64,000 nucleotides of DNA from Ariolimax columbianus (taxonomy: Eukaryota > Mollusca > Gastropoda > Stylommatophora > Arionidae): contig JAVGWX010000005.1 of the NCBI GenBank assembly GCA_036924085.1, positions 100,087,672 through 100,151,671 of the forward strand, in the 5' to 3' direction. The position numbers and the translations under genes are program-made. Shown one piece after another: positions 1-11,739 of this stretch. Below the pieces are notes generated by a model. That model was not told the origin of the DNA. It worked only from the letters and a program-made list of their open reading frames with translations, and did no database searches. How positions within the stretch are numbered: position 1 is the stretch's first letter; each line of letters opens with the position of its first letter.

Positions 1-957
1 ATTTCCTTTATTCACATTATCAACTAATTTTATTACATGACAATATCTAGATCCATATTTTTATGACGAATGCTTGATGTCTAATCTGTAATCTTGTTAT
101 TCAACCAGGCAGAGTGTGTCTGGTTGCTAGGTAACCAATTGTTGTTTAAACTGTCTTTGTCTTGGAGTACCATGTTGGACCAAGAGCTTTACTCAGGCTG
201 TCTCTCCATCTGATTGGTGGAAATTCTGTGAATATGTGGTGTCATTGATAATAACTTTGGAATCAAACAGCCATAATGTTAACGCAACTTGCTTAGTTTT
301 AATGAATTTATAACTGTTCTAACCATAAATGTTTAGACAGAAGTCTAATAAGGGAGGTCGGACCGGACTGTCAAGGGTTAATAAAAATGTCAGTCTCGAG
401 TTGGTCAAGCTGAATCTCAAGAATGTTGCTACTTCTACCATTGTGTTCTTCCATTGTTTTACAAACAGCATTAAGTAAACAAAGTCAAACTGAGATCAAT
501 CATTGTCGACACAATAATCCATGTTGTCTCTACTTTTGTTTCCTGGATCAAGTTTTTATCTACGGGGGTAAGTCAGTAAGTAAGTCACAAACCTGTATGG
601 AATAGCTGAAAAATGTAGTTGGTAGTTTCTAGTGGTGTTATTAAGGGATAGCATCATCCAGCTTTGTGATTACTGTAAGCAGCGGACGCTAGGAAGCGCA
701 TACATGTGCCACGGCTCAGATACAAAATGGTGTCCGTACATACAGAGTCAAAGAACTGCATGTCACTTTATGCGTGTGGGGAGGGGAGGTTTGGAGAGAG
801 AGAAAATGACTTTCTGCGAAGGAAATTAATCAAGAAATGCTTTCTTTGAGAAGTGGTTGTTATATAAAGTGATGCATAACTGAGTCTATACATTTTCCAA
901 AGGACGCTAACAAATTACTGATAGTCCTGTTCAGATTGCAATAGAAGTGAGAAGGGA
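1..957. other. unassigned sequence with an X-box-like motif
   Basis: No gene, relic or tandem array is recognised here. The short open frames have no domain and no splice context. The one notable site is GTTGCTAGGTAACC at 123-136, an imperfect palindrome that resembles an RFX X-box. Nothing next to it shows that it serves a promoter. Confidence 0.4.
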
Positions 958-959
958 AG

Positions 960-1443
960 ATGATTGATGCTGACAGGCGAGTAATGATTGATGCTGACAG
1001 GCGAGTAATAATTGATGCTGACAGGCGAGTAATGATTGATGCTGACAGGCGAGTAATGATTGATGCTGACAGGCGAGTAATGATTGATGCTGACAGGCGA
1101 GTAATGATTGATGCTGACAGGCGAGTAATGATTGATGCTGACAGGCGAGTAATGATTGATGCTGACAGGCGAGTAATGATTGATGCTGACAGGCGAGTAA
1201 TGATTGATGCTGACAAGCGAGTAATGATTGATGCTGACATGCGAGTAATGATTGATGCTGACAGGTGAGTAATGATTGATGCTGACAGGCGAGTAATGAT
1301 TGATGCTGACAGGCGAGTAATGATTGATGCTGACAGGCGAGTAATGATTGATGCTGACATGCGAGTAATGATTGATGCTGACAGGTGAGTAATGATTGAT
1401 GCTGACAGGCGAGTAATGATTGATGCTGACAGGCGAGTAATGA
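960..1443. repeat. 24-bp minisatellite, about 20 copies
   Basis: The unit contains GATTGATGCTGACAGGCGAG and recurs exactly every 24 bases, with only a few substitutions (aagcg, atgcg, aggtg). Because 24 is divisible by three, several frames on both strands stay open and spell octapeptide repeats such as MIDADRRV on the + strand. I read these as artefacts. The high uniformity suggests recent expansion or homogenisation. Confidence 0.95.
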
Positions 1444-1445
1444 TA

Positions 1446-2030
1446 GAATGTGTAGCAAATGCAGTAGGCTGTTTGGGTGATTTAGTCTAGAGAATAATGC
1501 ATAATTGATTGATCTTCTAGAAAGAGCTCATGGTGGGTGCTTTTGACTGACGAACATCAAAATGAGATGAGGGATAAGTGTTTCGATTTTGGTGGAAATA
1601 ATATTGAGAAATTACTAAGATTATTGTAAGTGCAATAATAAATAGTTTTTAAGTTGTTTTTACTTAGCTTTTTTAAAATAGCCAATGGTGACCTTTTTAC
1701 GGACTTGCTCTTGTACCATGCCAATATTTGCTGTACTTATTTACATGTTTGTCTTCTTTGTTGGATATTTTGTAAAACATACTAAAGATACATTGTGCCA
1801 CATTTGACAGTTGGAGTGTGATATCTGCACCTTTTGGCTCAACTGTTTTTAGTCTGGTTAATTTTCCATAGACTTTGAGTGATGTCCTGCAAGGCAGCAG
1901 GTGATCTGAGGTCAGAGTTTTCCTTCCCCTAGGTGAATTATGTTCTCTAGCTTATGGTTTCATCAATCTGTAGTGTACGACAACATGTATCTCATGTCAC
2001 TTTATCATACATACGTTTATTCACCTCTAG
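1446..2030. other. unassigned AT-rich spacer
   Basis: No gene or array is seen. A short stretch near 1825-1850 (gatatctgcaccttttggct) loosely resembles part of the SINE-A family described at 9825-10172, but it is too short and diverged to call. Confidence 0.3.
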
Positions 2031-2690
2031 AAATGATGTTGATCTGGTATAGGTTGATGTTGATCTGAAGTAGGTTGATGTTGGTCTGGTGTAGGTTGAT
2101 GTTGGTCTGGTGTAGGTTGATGTTGATCTGGTATAGGTTGATGTTGGTCTGGTATAGGTTGATGTTGATCCTGGTGTAGGTTGATGTTGGTCTGATGTAG
2201 GTTGATGTTGATCTGATGTACAAGTTGATGTTGGTCTGATGTAGGTTGATGTTGGTCTGATGTAGGTTGATGTTGATCTGATGTACAAGTTGATGTTGAT
2301 CAGATGTAGGTTGATGTTGGTCTGATGTAGGTTGATGTTGATCTGATGTACAAGTTGATGTTGATCTGATGTAGGTTGATGTTGATCTGATGTACAAGTT
2401 GATGTTGATCTGATGTAGGTTGATGTTGATCTGATGTACAAGTCGATGTTGGTCTGATGTACAAGTTGATGTTGATCTGATGTACATGTTGATGTTGTTC
2501 TGGTGTAGGTTGATGTTGGTCTGGTGTAGGTTGATGTTGGTCTGGTGTAGGTTAATGTTGGTCTGGTGTAGGTTGATGTTGGTCTGGTGTAGGTTAATGT
2601 TGGTCTGGTGTACTAGTTAATGTTGGTCTGGCGTACACGTTGATGTTAGTCTGGTGTACAAGCTCATGTTGGTCAGATGTACAAATTGAT
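2031..2690. repeat. 21/23-bp minisatellite
   Basis: Units alternate between a 21-bp form (gatgttggtctggtgtaggt-like) and a longer form ending in gtacaagtt. The mixture gives a patchy higher-order pattern of about 30 units. The long threonine/serine/glutamine-rich open frames on the - strand are products of the repeat, not genes. Confidence 0.93.
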
Positions 2691-2849
2691 AAATAATAAT
2701 CCTGAACCAGGGCTAGGATACTGTACAAAGGTTGACCACAGACTGAGCAAGGAAGATGAAGCTTGTTGCTGCCATAAATATGCCATCTTGGTGTATATGT
2801 AGAAACAATCTGGTTTGTGTGGGGTTCCATTCTCAGATACTGTTTTTCT

Positions 2850-3060
2850 GTATATATGTTAGTGTGGGGATGCTGTTGTTGTTATGTGTATGTGTGGTGA
2901 TGTTATTGAGTGTACTTGGTGATTCTGTTGTTGTTGTTAAGTATACATGGTGTTCCTGTTGTTGTTGAGTGTTCTTGGTGATGCTGTTATGCCTGTGTTG
3001 TGAGGCTATTGTTGTGTGTGTCTTGTAATGTTGTTATTGTGTGTACATTGTGATACTTTC
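2850..3060. repeat. degenerate GTTGTTGT-rich tandem tract
   Basis: Loose repeats of gtgatgctgttgttgtt and variants, period roughly 50-60 bases, lie between two better-defined minisatellites. This is old or low-complexity sequence with no coding evidence. Confidence 0.6.
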
Positions 3061-3109
3061 CTTTTTCAGTTCAATCATTCCTTTGAACTGTGGATAAGAG
3101 CTGAAGTTT

Positions 3110-4200
3110 CCTTTCTTAATCCAAGTCTGTTGGTTGTAGGTCTGTGAGGAGCTGGTTTCCTTTCTTGGTCCAAGTATGTTGTGTTGGTTGTTGTAAGTCT
3201 GTGGGGAGCTGAAGTTTGTCATCTTGGTCCAAGTATGTAATGTTGGTTGTTGTAAGTCTGTGGGGAGCTGAAGTTTGTTGTCTTGGTCAAAGTATGTTAT
3301 GTTGGTTGTTGTAAGTCTGTGGGGAGCTGAAGTTTCTTATCTTGGTACAAGTATGTTATGTTGGTTGTTGTAAGTCTGTGAGGAGTTGAAGTTTCTTGTC
3401 TTGGTCTAAGTATGTTGGTTGTAAATCTGTGAGGAGCTGAAGTTTCCTTTCATGGTCCAAGTATGTTGTGTTGGTTGTTGTAAGTCTGTGGGGAGCTGAA
3501 GTTTGTTATCTTGGTCTAAGTATGTTGTGTTGGTTGTTGTAAGTCTGTGGGGAGCTGAAGTTTGTTGTCTTGGTCCAAGTATGTTGGTTGTTGTAAGTAT
3601 GTGAGGAGCTGAAGTTTCTTGTCTTGGTCCAAGTATGTTGTGTTGGTTGTTGTAAGTCTGTAAGGAGCTGAAGTTTGTCATCTTGGTACAAGTATATTGT
3701 GTTGGTTGTTGTAAGTCTGTGGGGAGCTGAAGTTTGCTGTCTTGGTACAAGTATGTTTTGTTGGTTGTTGTAAGTCTGTGGGGAGCTGAAGTTTCCTTTC
3801 TTGGTCCAAGTATATTGTGTTGGGTCTACGTCTGTGGAGAGCCAAATTTTCTTTTCATGGTCCAAGTCTGTTGTGTTGGTTGTTGTATGTCTGTGAGGAG
3901 CTAAAGTTTACGTTCTTGATTCAAGTGTGTTGTGTTGGTTGTTGTATGTCAGTGAGGAGCTAAAGTTTACGTTCTTGATTCAAGTGTGTTGTGTTGGTTG
4001 TTGTATGTCAGTGAGGAGCTAAAGTTTACGTTCTTGATTCAAGTGTGTTGTATTGGTTGTTGTATGTCAGTGAGGAGCTAAAGTTTACGTTCTTGATTCA
4101 AGTGTGTTGTGTTGGTTGTTGTATGTCTTTGGGGGAGCTGTAGATTCTTCTCTTGGTCCAAATGTGTTGGGTTTGTTTTTGTATGTTTCTGGAGGGTTGA
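3110..4200. repeat. 59-bp minisatellite
   Basis: The 59-base unit includes gttgttgtaagtctgtgggg followed by agctgaagttt. About 16-18 copies are present. The copies near 3890-4110 form a subfamily (gtatgtcagtgaggagctaa) that is more uniform than the rest. Open frames here on the - strand are shadows of the array. Confidence 0.93.
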
Positions 4201-5155
4201 AATTCTCTCTGGTTAAAAAATATGATTTGGTCAAATTTTGTTCGTGTAGAGTTTGACTGTTCAGTACTAAATTGGTCAGAGATGTGTTGGTAAAAAATTT
4301 GATTGGTTATAGATTAATTGGGCAAAATTAGATTTGTCAGTAAATTGATTTCATAAATAACGTTTTGAATGCTTGTGGCATCTGTAATTCAAGGGCCATC
4401 ATGGAGGTTCAGGATGTTCTTCTGGGTTGGAAGGAAAGCTCTAGACACAAATCCAAATATGAAATCATCTAGGGAATAAACAAGGTGTTAAGTTATGGAA
4501 TAATTGGATTTCTTCAGCTGGGTCTACTGAACAACAACGGCACATGATGTCTTGCTGGGGTCTGGGTAAAAAGAAGTGAAATATATGCCAGCAACATCAT
4601 CTGGAGTCTATCTGTTGTGTCCTTGGTTTACAAGCCTGGTTTGTCAAGGGAGCTACCATTGTTGCAGAAAGATGATGTTAGAGGGACAGTGGTTGTTGTG
4701 GAGAGATGTTGCCAGAGGGATGGTTGTTGTGGAGAGATGTTGCCATAGGGATAGTTGTTGGGGAGAGATACCAGCTCTGCATCATGTCAACTAATTTATA
4801 TTGTAACACGTATGCTTTGAGGATGACATACAGATATTTGGTGACACTTGGGTCACAGTTTGTTGTCACAATTTATATTCATCGTTTATTAGCCACAATT
4901 TATATTCACCTTTTATTATATCACAACTTATAGTCACATATAAGTGACAGCTTGTCAGTATTTATAGTAATATTTTATCATCCACAATTTTTAATCCTCA
5001 TATATGAGTCAGAATTAGGTGATATATGTTCTGTATCCATATACATAGGAGGCTGTTGTTTGTTAGTCAGCCTTATATCTAGGACACGGCGACACTTACC
5101 TCATGTTGTTGTTTGTGATAGCCTTGCTGTTGTATCTAGGATTTGTTTACATGCC
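4200..5155. other. unassigned sequence with a small 36-bp triplication
   Basis: No gene is recognised. At about 4665-4770 a unit containing gttgttgtggagagatgttg is repeated about three times. At 4865-4940 a short unit (cacaatttatattca) recurs. The rest is AT-rich spacer leading into the large 20-bp array. Confidence 0.4.
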
Positions 5156-5156
5156 A

Positions 5157-6850
5157 GCTTGTACGGGTCACCCTAACTTGTACGGGTCACCCTAACTTGT
5201 ACGGTTCACTCCTAATTTGTACAGGTCACTCCTAACTTGTAAGGTCACACCTAACTTGTACAGGTTACTCCTAACTTGTATAGGTCACTCCTAACTTGTA
5301 CAGGTCACTCCTAACTTGTACAGGTCACTCCTAACTTGTAAGGTCACACCTAACTTGTACAGCTCACTCATAACTTGTACAGGTCACACCTAACTTGCAC
5401 AAGTTACCATTCACTTGTAAAGGTCACTCCAAACTTGTATAGGTCGCCTTTAACATGTGAAGGTCACCTCTAACTTGCATAGGTCACCCTTAACTTGTCA
5501 AGGTCACCTCTAACTTGTATGGGTCACCCTTAACTTGTCAAAGTCACCTCCTACTTGTACATGTTACACCTAACTTGTACGAGTCACACTTAATTTGTGA
5601 AGATCACCTATAACTTGTATGGGCCACCTTAAACTTGTGAAAGTCACCTCTAATTTGTATGGGTCACCCTTAACTTGTGAAGGTCACCTCTAACTTGTAT
5701 CATCACCCTTGTCACGGTCATCTTCTACTTGTACATGTTACACCTAACTTGTACGGGACACCCTTAACTTGTACGTGTCACCCTTAACTTGTGAAGGTAA
5801 CCTCTAACTTGTACAGGTCATCCTTAACTTGTGAAAGTCACCTCTAACTTGTACAGGTCACCCGTAACAGGTGAAGGTCATCTCTAACTTGTATGGGTCA
5901 CCCTTAACCTTGTGAAAGTCACCTCTAACTTGTACAGGTCACCTATAAATTTGTTTGGGTCAATCTTAACTTATGAAACTCACCTCTAACTTGTATGGTT
6001 CACCTCTAACTTGTATGGGTCACCTCTAAATTTGTTCGGGTCAATCTTAACTTGTGAAAGTCACCTCTAAATTGTATGGGTCACCTCTAACTTGTACGGG
6101 TCATCTCTAAATTTGTTCGGGACAATCTTAACTTGTGAAAGTTACCTCTAACTTGTATGAGTCAGCCGTAACTTATGAAAGTCACCTCAAACTTGTACGG
6201 TTCACCTTTAACTTGTGAAAGTCACCTCTAACTTGTACATGTTACACCTAACTTGTACAAGTTACCATTCACTTGTCCAGGTCACTCCAAACTTCTATGG
6301 GTCTCACCAAATTTGCACAGGTCACCTTTAACCTGTATGGATCACCCTTAGCCTGTACCAGTCACTCCTAACTTGTATCTTTTATAGGTTACCCTTAACT
6401 TGTCCAGATCTGCCCTGACTTGTCCAGGTCACCCCTAAATTGAACACATCAATCCTAACTTGAACCGGTCACACCTAACTTCTACAATTCACTCTTAACT
6501 TTTAAAGGTCACCCATAATGCATTTGGGTCACATCTAACTTATACAAGTAACCCCTAACTTGTTGAAGTCACCCCCCCCCAACGTGTACGGTTACCCCTA
6601 TCTTGTTCAGGTAGTCACTAACTTGTATGGATCACATCTAGTATGTATGTGTCCAACATTACTCGTACAGATCAATCTAGCTTGTACAAGTCAGACCTAA
6701 CTTGTGCAGATCACACCTAACTTGTACCGGCTAATCCTTTCATGTATGGATCACACCTAACTTGTACTGGCTAATCCTCTCATGTATGGATCACACCTGA
6801 CTTGTACCGGCTAAACCTTACTTGTACGGATCACGTCTAACTTGTACACA
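5157..6850. repeat. 20-bp minisatellite, about 80 degenerate copies
   Basis: The consensus unit is close to ctaacttgtacaggtcactc, 20 bases long, over about 1.7 kb. Early copies (5160-5400) are the most uniform and divergence rises toward the right. Many units carry AGGTCA, the hexamer half-site bound by nuclear receptors, spaced about one repeat apart. A C-run interrupts the array near 6570. Confidence 0.93.
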
Positions 6851-7764
6851 TTTGGTCCACATATCCAGCTGTGTTATATAAATATTGTTACTTTGTCCCG
6901 TGTGTGTCTAGATGTGACTTGAGATGTTTGTGACAAGTAGAGAAAGGAATCAATCCGACACTCAGTGGCATTTCTAGTCAGAGTATTAGATGATTTGGTC
7001 ATTTGACAAGAATGTCTTCAAACTTTCTTGGCTCATGAGTGTATAACACTGGACAGCAGTGCTTGAGAACAAGGGAGAACCAAGATGAGGTGTTAATTAA
7101 CAACATTAAATACAGGCATGGATTGAAAATGGCATACAGATGGCGCACAAATAGCTATTTGAACAAATGGTTCCTTTAGCATGCTGGATGAACACACTCC
7201 TCAGAGTATGTTGCAAGTCGTAATTTTTGCTGTGCGCAAGCAGTTCTTCGAATCCCAGAACTTATTCCTGAATGGGATCAATCCTTTCATGTTACTTGTA
7301 TGTGTCCTGTACACCTATTATGATGAGGGATGTGGTAGCACATTGGTGCATGCCTCCCCCAGTCAGAAAAAGTGGCAAATGCTCTGTAAGCAGCTGGTGT
7401 TTGTGGATCTGGACAGCTCATGTTGTACTGCAAAACATGTGTTCCTGTGCTTGTTCTGTGTTTTATAATAAGCTGAGTCAGTCTTGTGGCTTGGGTACAT
7501 CTGTTGGGAGTGGTTTCGTTTTGGGAGTTCTTCATGCAAGCTGCTTCCAGTGCTAGAAGTGTGCATGTAGATACTGCCAGCAGGTAGAGAGTGTTGGAAA
7601 CTTCATTGTATCAGGTCTCAGTTTCTTTCAGATGGGTTGAGCAGGTCCTTTTATTTGCTGAATAGTCTTTCCTGACTCTGAGTTAAATGCTGATTAACAG
7701 CTTGAAGGATTTAAGTCATCAGTGAGGAAAATATACCCTCCTTATTTTATTGTGAATGGCAAGA
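6851..7764. other. unassigned sequence
   Basis: No tandem array or recognisable relic is seen. Open frames of up to 95 codons around 7180-7560 overlap on both strands, have no domain I recognise and lack clear splice context. I do not call a gene. Confidence 0.35.
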
Positions 7765-8850
7765 GGTTTAACCTCTAAGCCACTAGTTCACATTCTTGTG
7801 GGATTGACCGTCTGGTGAGAGGTCTCTGAGCACTAGGACACAATCTTGTGGAATTGACTGTATGGTGAGAAGTTTATTTTCTGAGCACTAGGACACAATC
7901 TTGTGGAATTGACCGTCTTGTGAGATGTCTAATCTCTGAGCCACTAGGAGACAACCTTGTAGGATTGACCATCTGGTGAGATGTCTAATCTCTGATCCAC
8001 TAGCACACAATCTTGTGGGATTGACTGTCTGGTGAGATGTCTATTGTCTGAGCACTAGGACACACAATCTTGTGGGACTGACCATCTGGTGAGAGGTCTA
8101 ATTTCTGAACCACTAGGACACAATCTTGTGGAATTGACCATCTTGTGAGATGTCTATTGTCTGAGCACTAGGCCACATCTGACCATCTGGTCAGAGGTCT
8201 AATCTCTGAGCCACTAGGACACAATCTTGTGGAATTGACCGTCTTGTGAGATGTCTATTGTCTGAGCACTAGGCCACATCTGACCGTCTGGTCAGAGGTC
8301 TAATCTCTGAGCCACTAGGACACAATCTTGTGGAATTTACCTCATGGTGAGAGGTCTAATCTCTGAGCACTAGGAGTCAATCTTGTGGGATTGATTGTCT
8401 AGTGATAGGTTTAACATCTGATCCAGTAGCACACAATCTTATGGGATTGACCATCTGGTGGTAGGTCTAATCTCTGAACCACTAGGACACAATCTTGTGA
8501 GACTTACCATCTGGTAAGAGGTCTAATTTCTGAACCACTAGGATACAATCTTGTTGAATTGACCATCTGGTGAGATGTCTATTGTCTGAGCACTAGGACA
8601 CTCAATCTTGTGGGACTGACCATCTGGTGAGAGGTCTAATCTCTGAGCCACTAGGAGACAATCTTGTGGGACTGACCATCTGGTGAGAGGTCTAATCTCT
8701 GAGCCACTAGGAGACAACCTTGTAGGATTGACCATCTGGTGAGAGGTTTAACATCTGATCCACTAGCACACAATATTGTGGGATTGACTGTCTGGTGATA
8801 GATCTAATCTCTGAGCTACTAGGACACAATCTTGTAGGACTGGCCATCTC
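7765..8850. repeat. 56-bp minisatellite, about 19 copies
   Basis: The unit contains gaggtctaatctctgagcca, then ctaggacacaatcttgtggg, then a ttgaccatctggtga-like part. Copies vary by small indels (gagcactagg versus gagccactagg). The array ends directly before an RTE-like relic. Confidence 0.93.
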
Positions 8851-8867
8851 CAGGATAACAGAGCTAG

Positions 8868-9520
8868 TGAGTGCTGACTATTGAAATAAGTTTAACTTCA
8901 CTGACTTCCAAAAGACATTTGACAGTCTTCACCACCAATCACTTTAGAAAATCCACTGCTTTCCATCCAAATATATCAATGTCATAAAAGTACAATACCA
9001 TATAGAAACAGGAGTAAAGCAAATATTTAGGCATAAATTGGATGGATGCTAATACCTTAAAAGATCTTATCTTTACGGATGGCTTGCCTCTTCTCGGTAC
9101 AAGTGTTGAGAGGACACAGGAAAAGACAGATAGACTCTATTAACTATCCGAACAGATAATTGCTTCTAAAACAAAAATCATGAATCTCATAAAGTTATTC
9201 ATCTCAAACTGAATGAAAATAAATTACAGAACGTAGAACATTTCCCCTACTTAGGCAGAAAAGTGGAACAGGATGGAGGCACATCAACTGAAATTATTCG
9301 ACTCGCCTTGGCCTCATTTGCAATAAGCATCTGGAAATAAAAAACACTGAACAAATACATCAAGCTAAGACTGTTCAATTCCAACACGATACGAATATTA
9401 ACATATGGAAAGCTGGAAAATGGCCATAACATGAAAATAGACTGAATGCATTTGAAAATAAATGTCTTGGAAAAATACAGAACGTTGGCTAGAAAGGATG
9501 TAAGACAAACAGCAAATAAT
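8868..9520 (+). mobile_element. RTE-like retrotransposon relic (reverse transcriptase to C-terminus)
   Basis: Broken-frame translation shows RT landmarks in order: FTDFQKTFDS (motif A region) near 8900, a degraded FADD region read as FTDGLPLLGTS near 9075, a YLGRKVEQDGGTS segment near 9250, and KLRLFNSNTIRILTYG near 9365. This order is typical of RTE-like elements in invertebrates. Many stops and frameshifts make it a dead fragment with the 5' half missing. Confidence 0.7.
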
Positions 9521-9824
9521 ATTAGAGACCAAACAACATTATGTTTCTACTATCACAAGAGAAAAACGTTGGGGGTTTATGTGGAGACCGAGGGGCAGGA
9601 CAATTATTATAGATATGTCTCAAACAACATACAGGAACTGCTAGTGGTATCAGGCTGATCAACATGGAGTGTTGAGTTGTACGTTATGCACCGTGTTTTG
9701 GTGCTGAAAGAATGCAAACGAGGAGTGTCCTCCGATGTAGTTACAGAGTTGTTAGTCGGTGGCCTATTGTGTCTCAGCCTATCATGGTGTGACCCAGCTT
9801 GTCCTAGCGTGTTCCTGCCTGTTC

Positions 9825-10172
9825 TTCTTCGTTCGTTCTCAATCTCCCACTACCAAACCCTGACAGGGCTTAAGTAGCAAAATGTAGTCCAGAGAATGGA
9901 ATGCGTTGTCGTAGTTTACAGCTTGACTGCGATATTTGCATCTTTCGGTCCAACACATCCAACTTCAGCCAGCATTTTTTGAGTACCGGGTTAGCATTCC
10001 CTCTTCGATCCCTTCTCCTTAGCCAGTCTGCTCTACTGCAGCCTGTTATCCAGGATCACCGCGTGGAGGTGTAGAAGGGTCTTGGCAACTATGGTTCGCT
10101 GGCCCTGAAGCTAGCAGTCAGCTATGGGTCGCTGACCACTGCAGCTCTTGCACTGCTCAGCATCTTGATCCC
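9825..10172 (-). mobile_element. SINE-A copy 1, 348 bp, with 11-bp target-site duplication
   Basis: This segment is strongly similar over its whole length to 20535-20891. It is flanked by CCTGCCTGTTC at 9814-9824 and again at 10173-10183, as expected for retrotransposition. Read on the - strand it ends in a GAA-rich tail (cgaacgaagaagaa). The head contains GAGCTGCAGTGGTCAGCGAC, which looks like a tRNA-type A box. That last point is inference. It has no coding capacity. Confidence 0.85.
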
Positions 10173-10183
10173 CCTGCCTGTTC

Positions 10184-10889
10184 AAACTAGTTTCAGTTTG
10201 TCAAAGCGTGATTTCTGCATGTCTTCCAGCCTGTGTTGACGTGTTATACCAGGTCTCAGCCTGTATCTGGTGTGCCCCAGCCGATTCTAGCCTTTTATCT
10301 TTTACATTTCTGAGCCAATTAGTTGAAACATACATACCGTACTGTTTGCATTAGTGATATCTGCAGCTATATTTGTAATGTTAAGATTGTTTGCTTCTGG
10401 TGGTGTCACGCTCTAGTCTACTCAGCTGCAAAAGTGTGTACATGGCCTCAAGAAAGGTAACTGGTTACCCCCACCTCCAAATTAAGCCGAGATCATGTAC
10501 AATGAAGTCTCTGACACTTCTATCTCTTACAGAAATCTGTGTTATGGGACTACCCAATCTGTTTTAATGGGCTTAAGTGGTCCTCTGAAGTAGAAAGTGC
10601 TCCTGCCACTGCACACTCTATCATTCACACCGACTAGCAGCATGCCAAGTGTGGAATAGCTGCTGGGTGTGAAGGAGAAGTCTAGAAACAATAAACCATG
10701 TACGATTGTACGATACAGGAATACAAGTGTTTTCTTTGGCAATGAAAAGATAACACAGAAACACACACGTTTTGTTTCCAGTTAGTTATGTTATATTTTG
10801 TTGTTGGGCTATAAATTGTTGTACTATGTGTTGTATTGTTTTTGTTAAATAGTGTTTTGTTTTATGTTATATTTTGTTGTGTTATGTTT
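10184..10889. other. unassigned sequence
   Basis: The first part (to about 10310) carries loosely repeated cagcctgt/cagcc words that also precede the SINE insertion, so the SINE landed in a degenerate repeat. From 10550 to 10890 nothing is recognised beyond AT-rich TTTTGTTATGTT-like repetition. Confidence 0.35.
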
Positions 10890-11560
10890 AATGTTACAGC
10901 TGCTTGCTTACAACACGGGAAGATCTTGTTATAAGGTAAGTGAAAGGTCGTGTGGCATATGTATAGATCATCATCATGTAGCATGTCCTTTGTAGAACGT
11001 CTTTCCCATCACAGTCTGTCTGAAAGAAATTCGTTCTCTTGCCAAAACTCCAGCCTCCGCTACAGTCATGCCCAGGCATTCCTAGATATCTTGGTGCCAT
11101 CGTCTTCTTAGTCTACCCCTTCTTCTTTTACCTGGCACCATACCTTCCATCACCGTTCTCTCAAGACCGTTGTGTCTCTTGATGTGCCGAAAGTATTTGC
11201 ATTTTCTATCCAAAATGGAATTGATAAACCAGTTCTTCTCTATGCTCAACTCTTGCTGAATGTCTACCATTGTTTTTTTCTCTGTCCAGGGTATCAGGCC
11301 TAATAAAATAATATGTTGTACAGATAAGGTGAGAGGATACATCCCTGTTGGACACCCTTTTGTACTGCAAACCAATCTGATGTTTGCCCAGATACTTGGA
11401 CAGCGGCTTGTTGATCTTGGTATATATGTATAGATAACAGAGAAATCCTAGAGTAACATGGGCTTACAACAACCAACACATCACACTTGGCACAAGAGAG
11501 TGAACTTAAGCTTCCAATGGAGCTTACGGCCACAAATGGATGGACAAGTCAGTATAGTTT
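10890..11560 (-). mobile_element. RTE-like relic, fragment 1 (RT motif B and C-terminal region)
   Basis: On the - strand, the stretch near 11310-11400 reads DWFAVQKGVQQGCILSPYLY, the RT motif B region. The stretch 11082-11290 reads IPWTEKKTM, then ELSIEKNWFINSIL and KRRRGRLRRRW. These match the C-terminal domain of the fragment at 54895-55650. The RT part and C-terminal part are joined with the middle missing, so the copy is deleted and dead. Confidence 0.8.
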
Positions 11561-11564
11561 AAGC

Positions 11565-11720
11565 AACAAAAACTTGACATTTCATAGTATTGCAAAAATA
11601 GGGCAAATATCAACACAACCATTACGTTTCATGGTGTTACAAACCTGGGGTAAATATCTACAAACAATGACATTTCATAGTGTTACATTGTTACCAAAAA
11701 ATGGGGCAAAGTCATACCCA
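11565..11720. repeat. short 60-70 bp imperfect triplication
   Basis: The phrase acatttcatagtgttac, followed by a ggggtaaatat-like part, recurs about three to four times (near 11575, 11625 and 11670). The array lies between the two RTE fragments. Related words (tttcatag) also appear near 14590. Confidence 0.55.
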
Positions 11721-11739
11721 GACATTTATTGATATCTTG

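Noticed and set aside
860..1458. Open frames of 166, 175 and 102 codons on both strands
   Set aside because: They follow a 24-bp tandem repeat exactly; codon content is just the unit read in different frames.
5157..6850. CRISPR-like array of short repeats
   Set aside because: Units are contiguous degenerate 20-mers without unique spacers, in an animal genome; it is a minisatellite.
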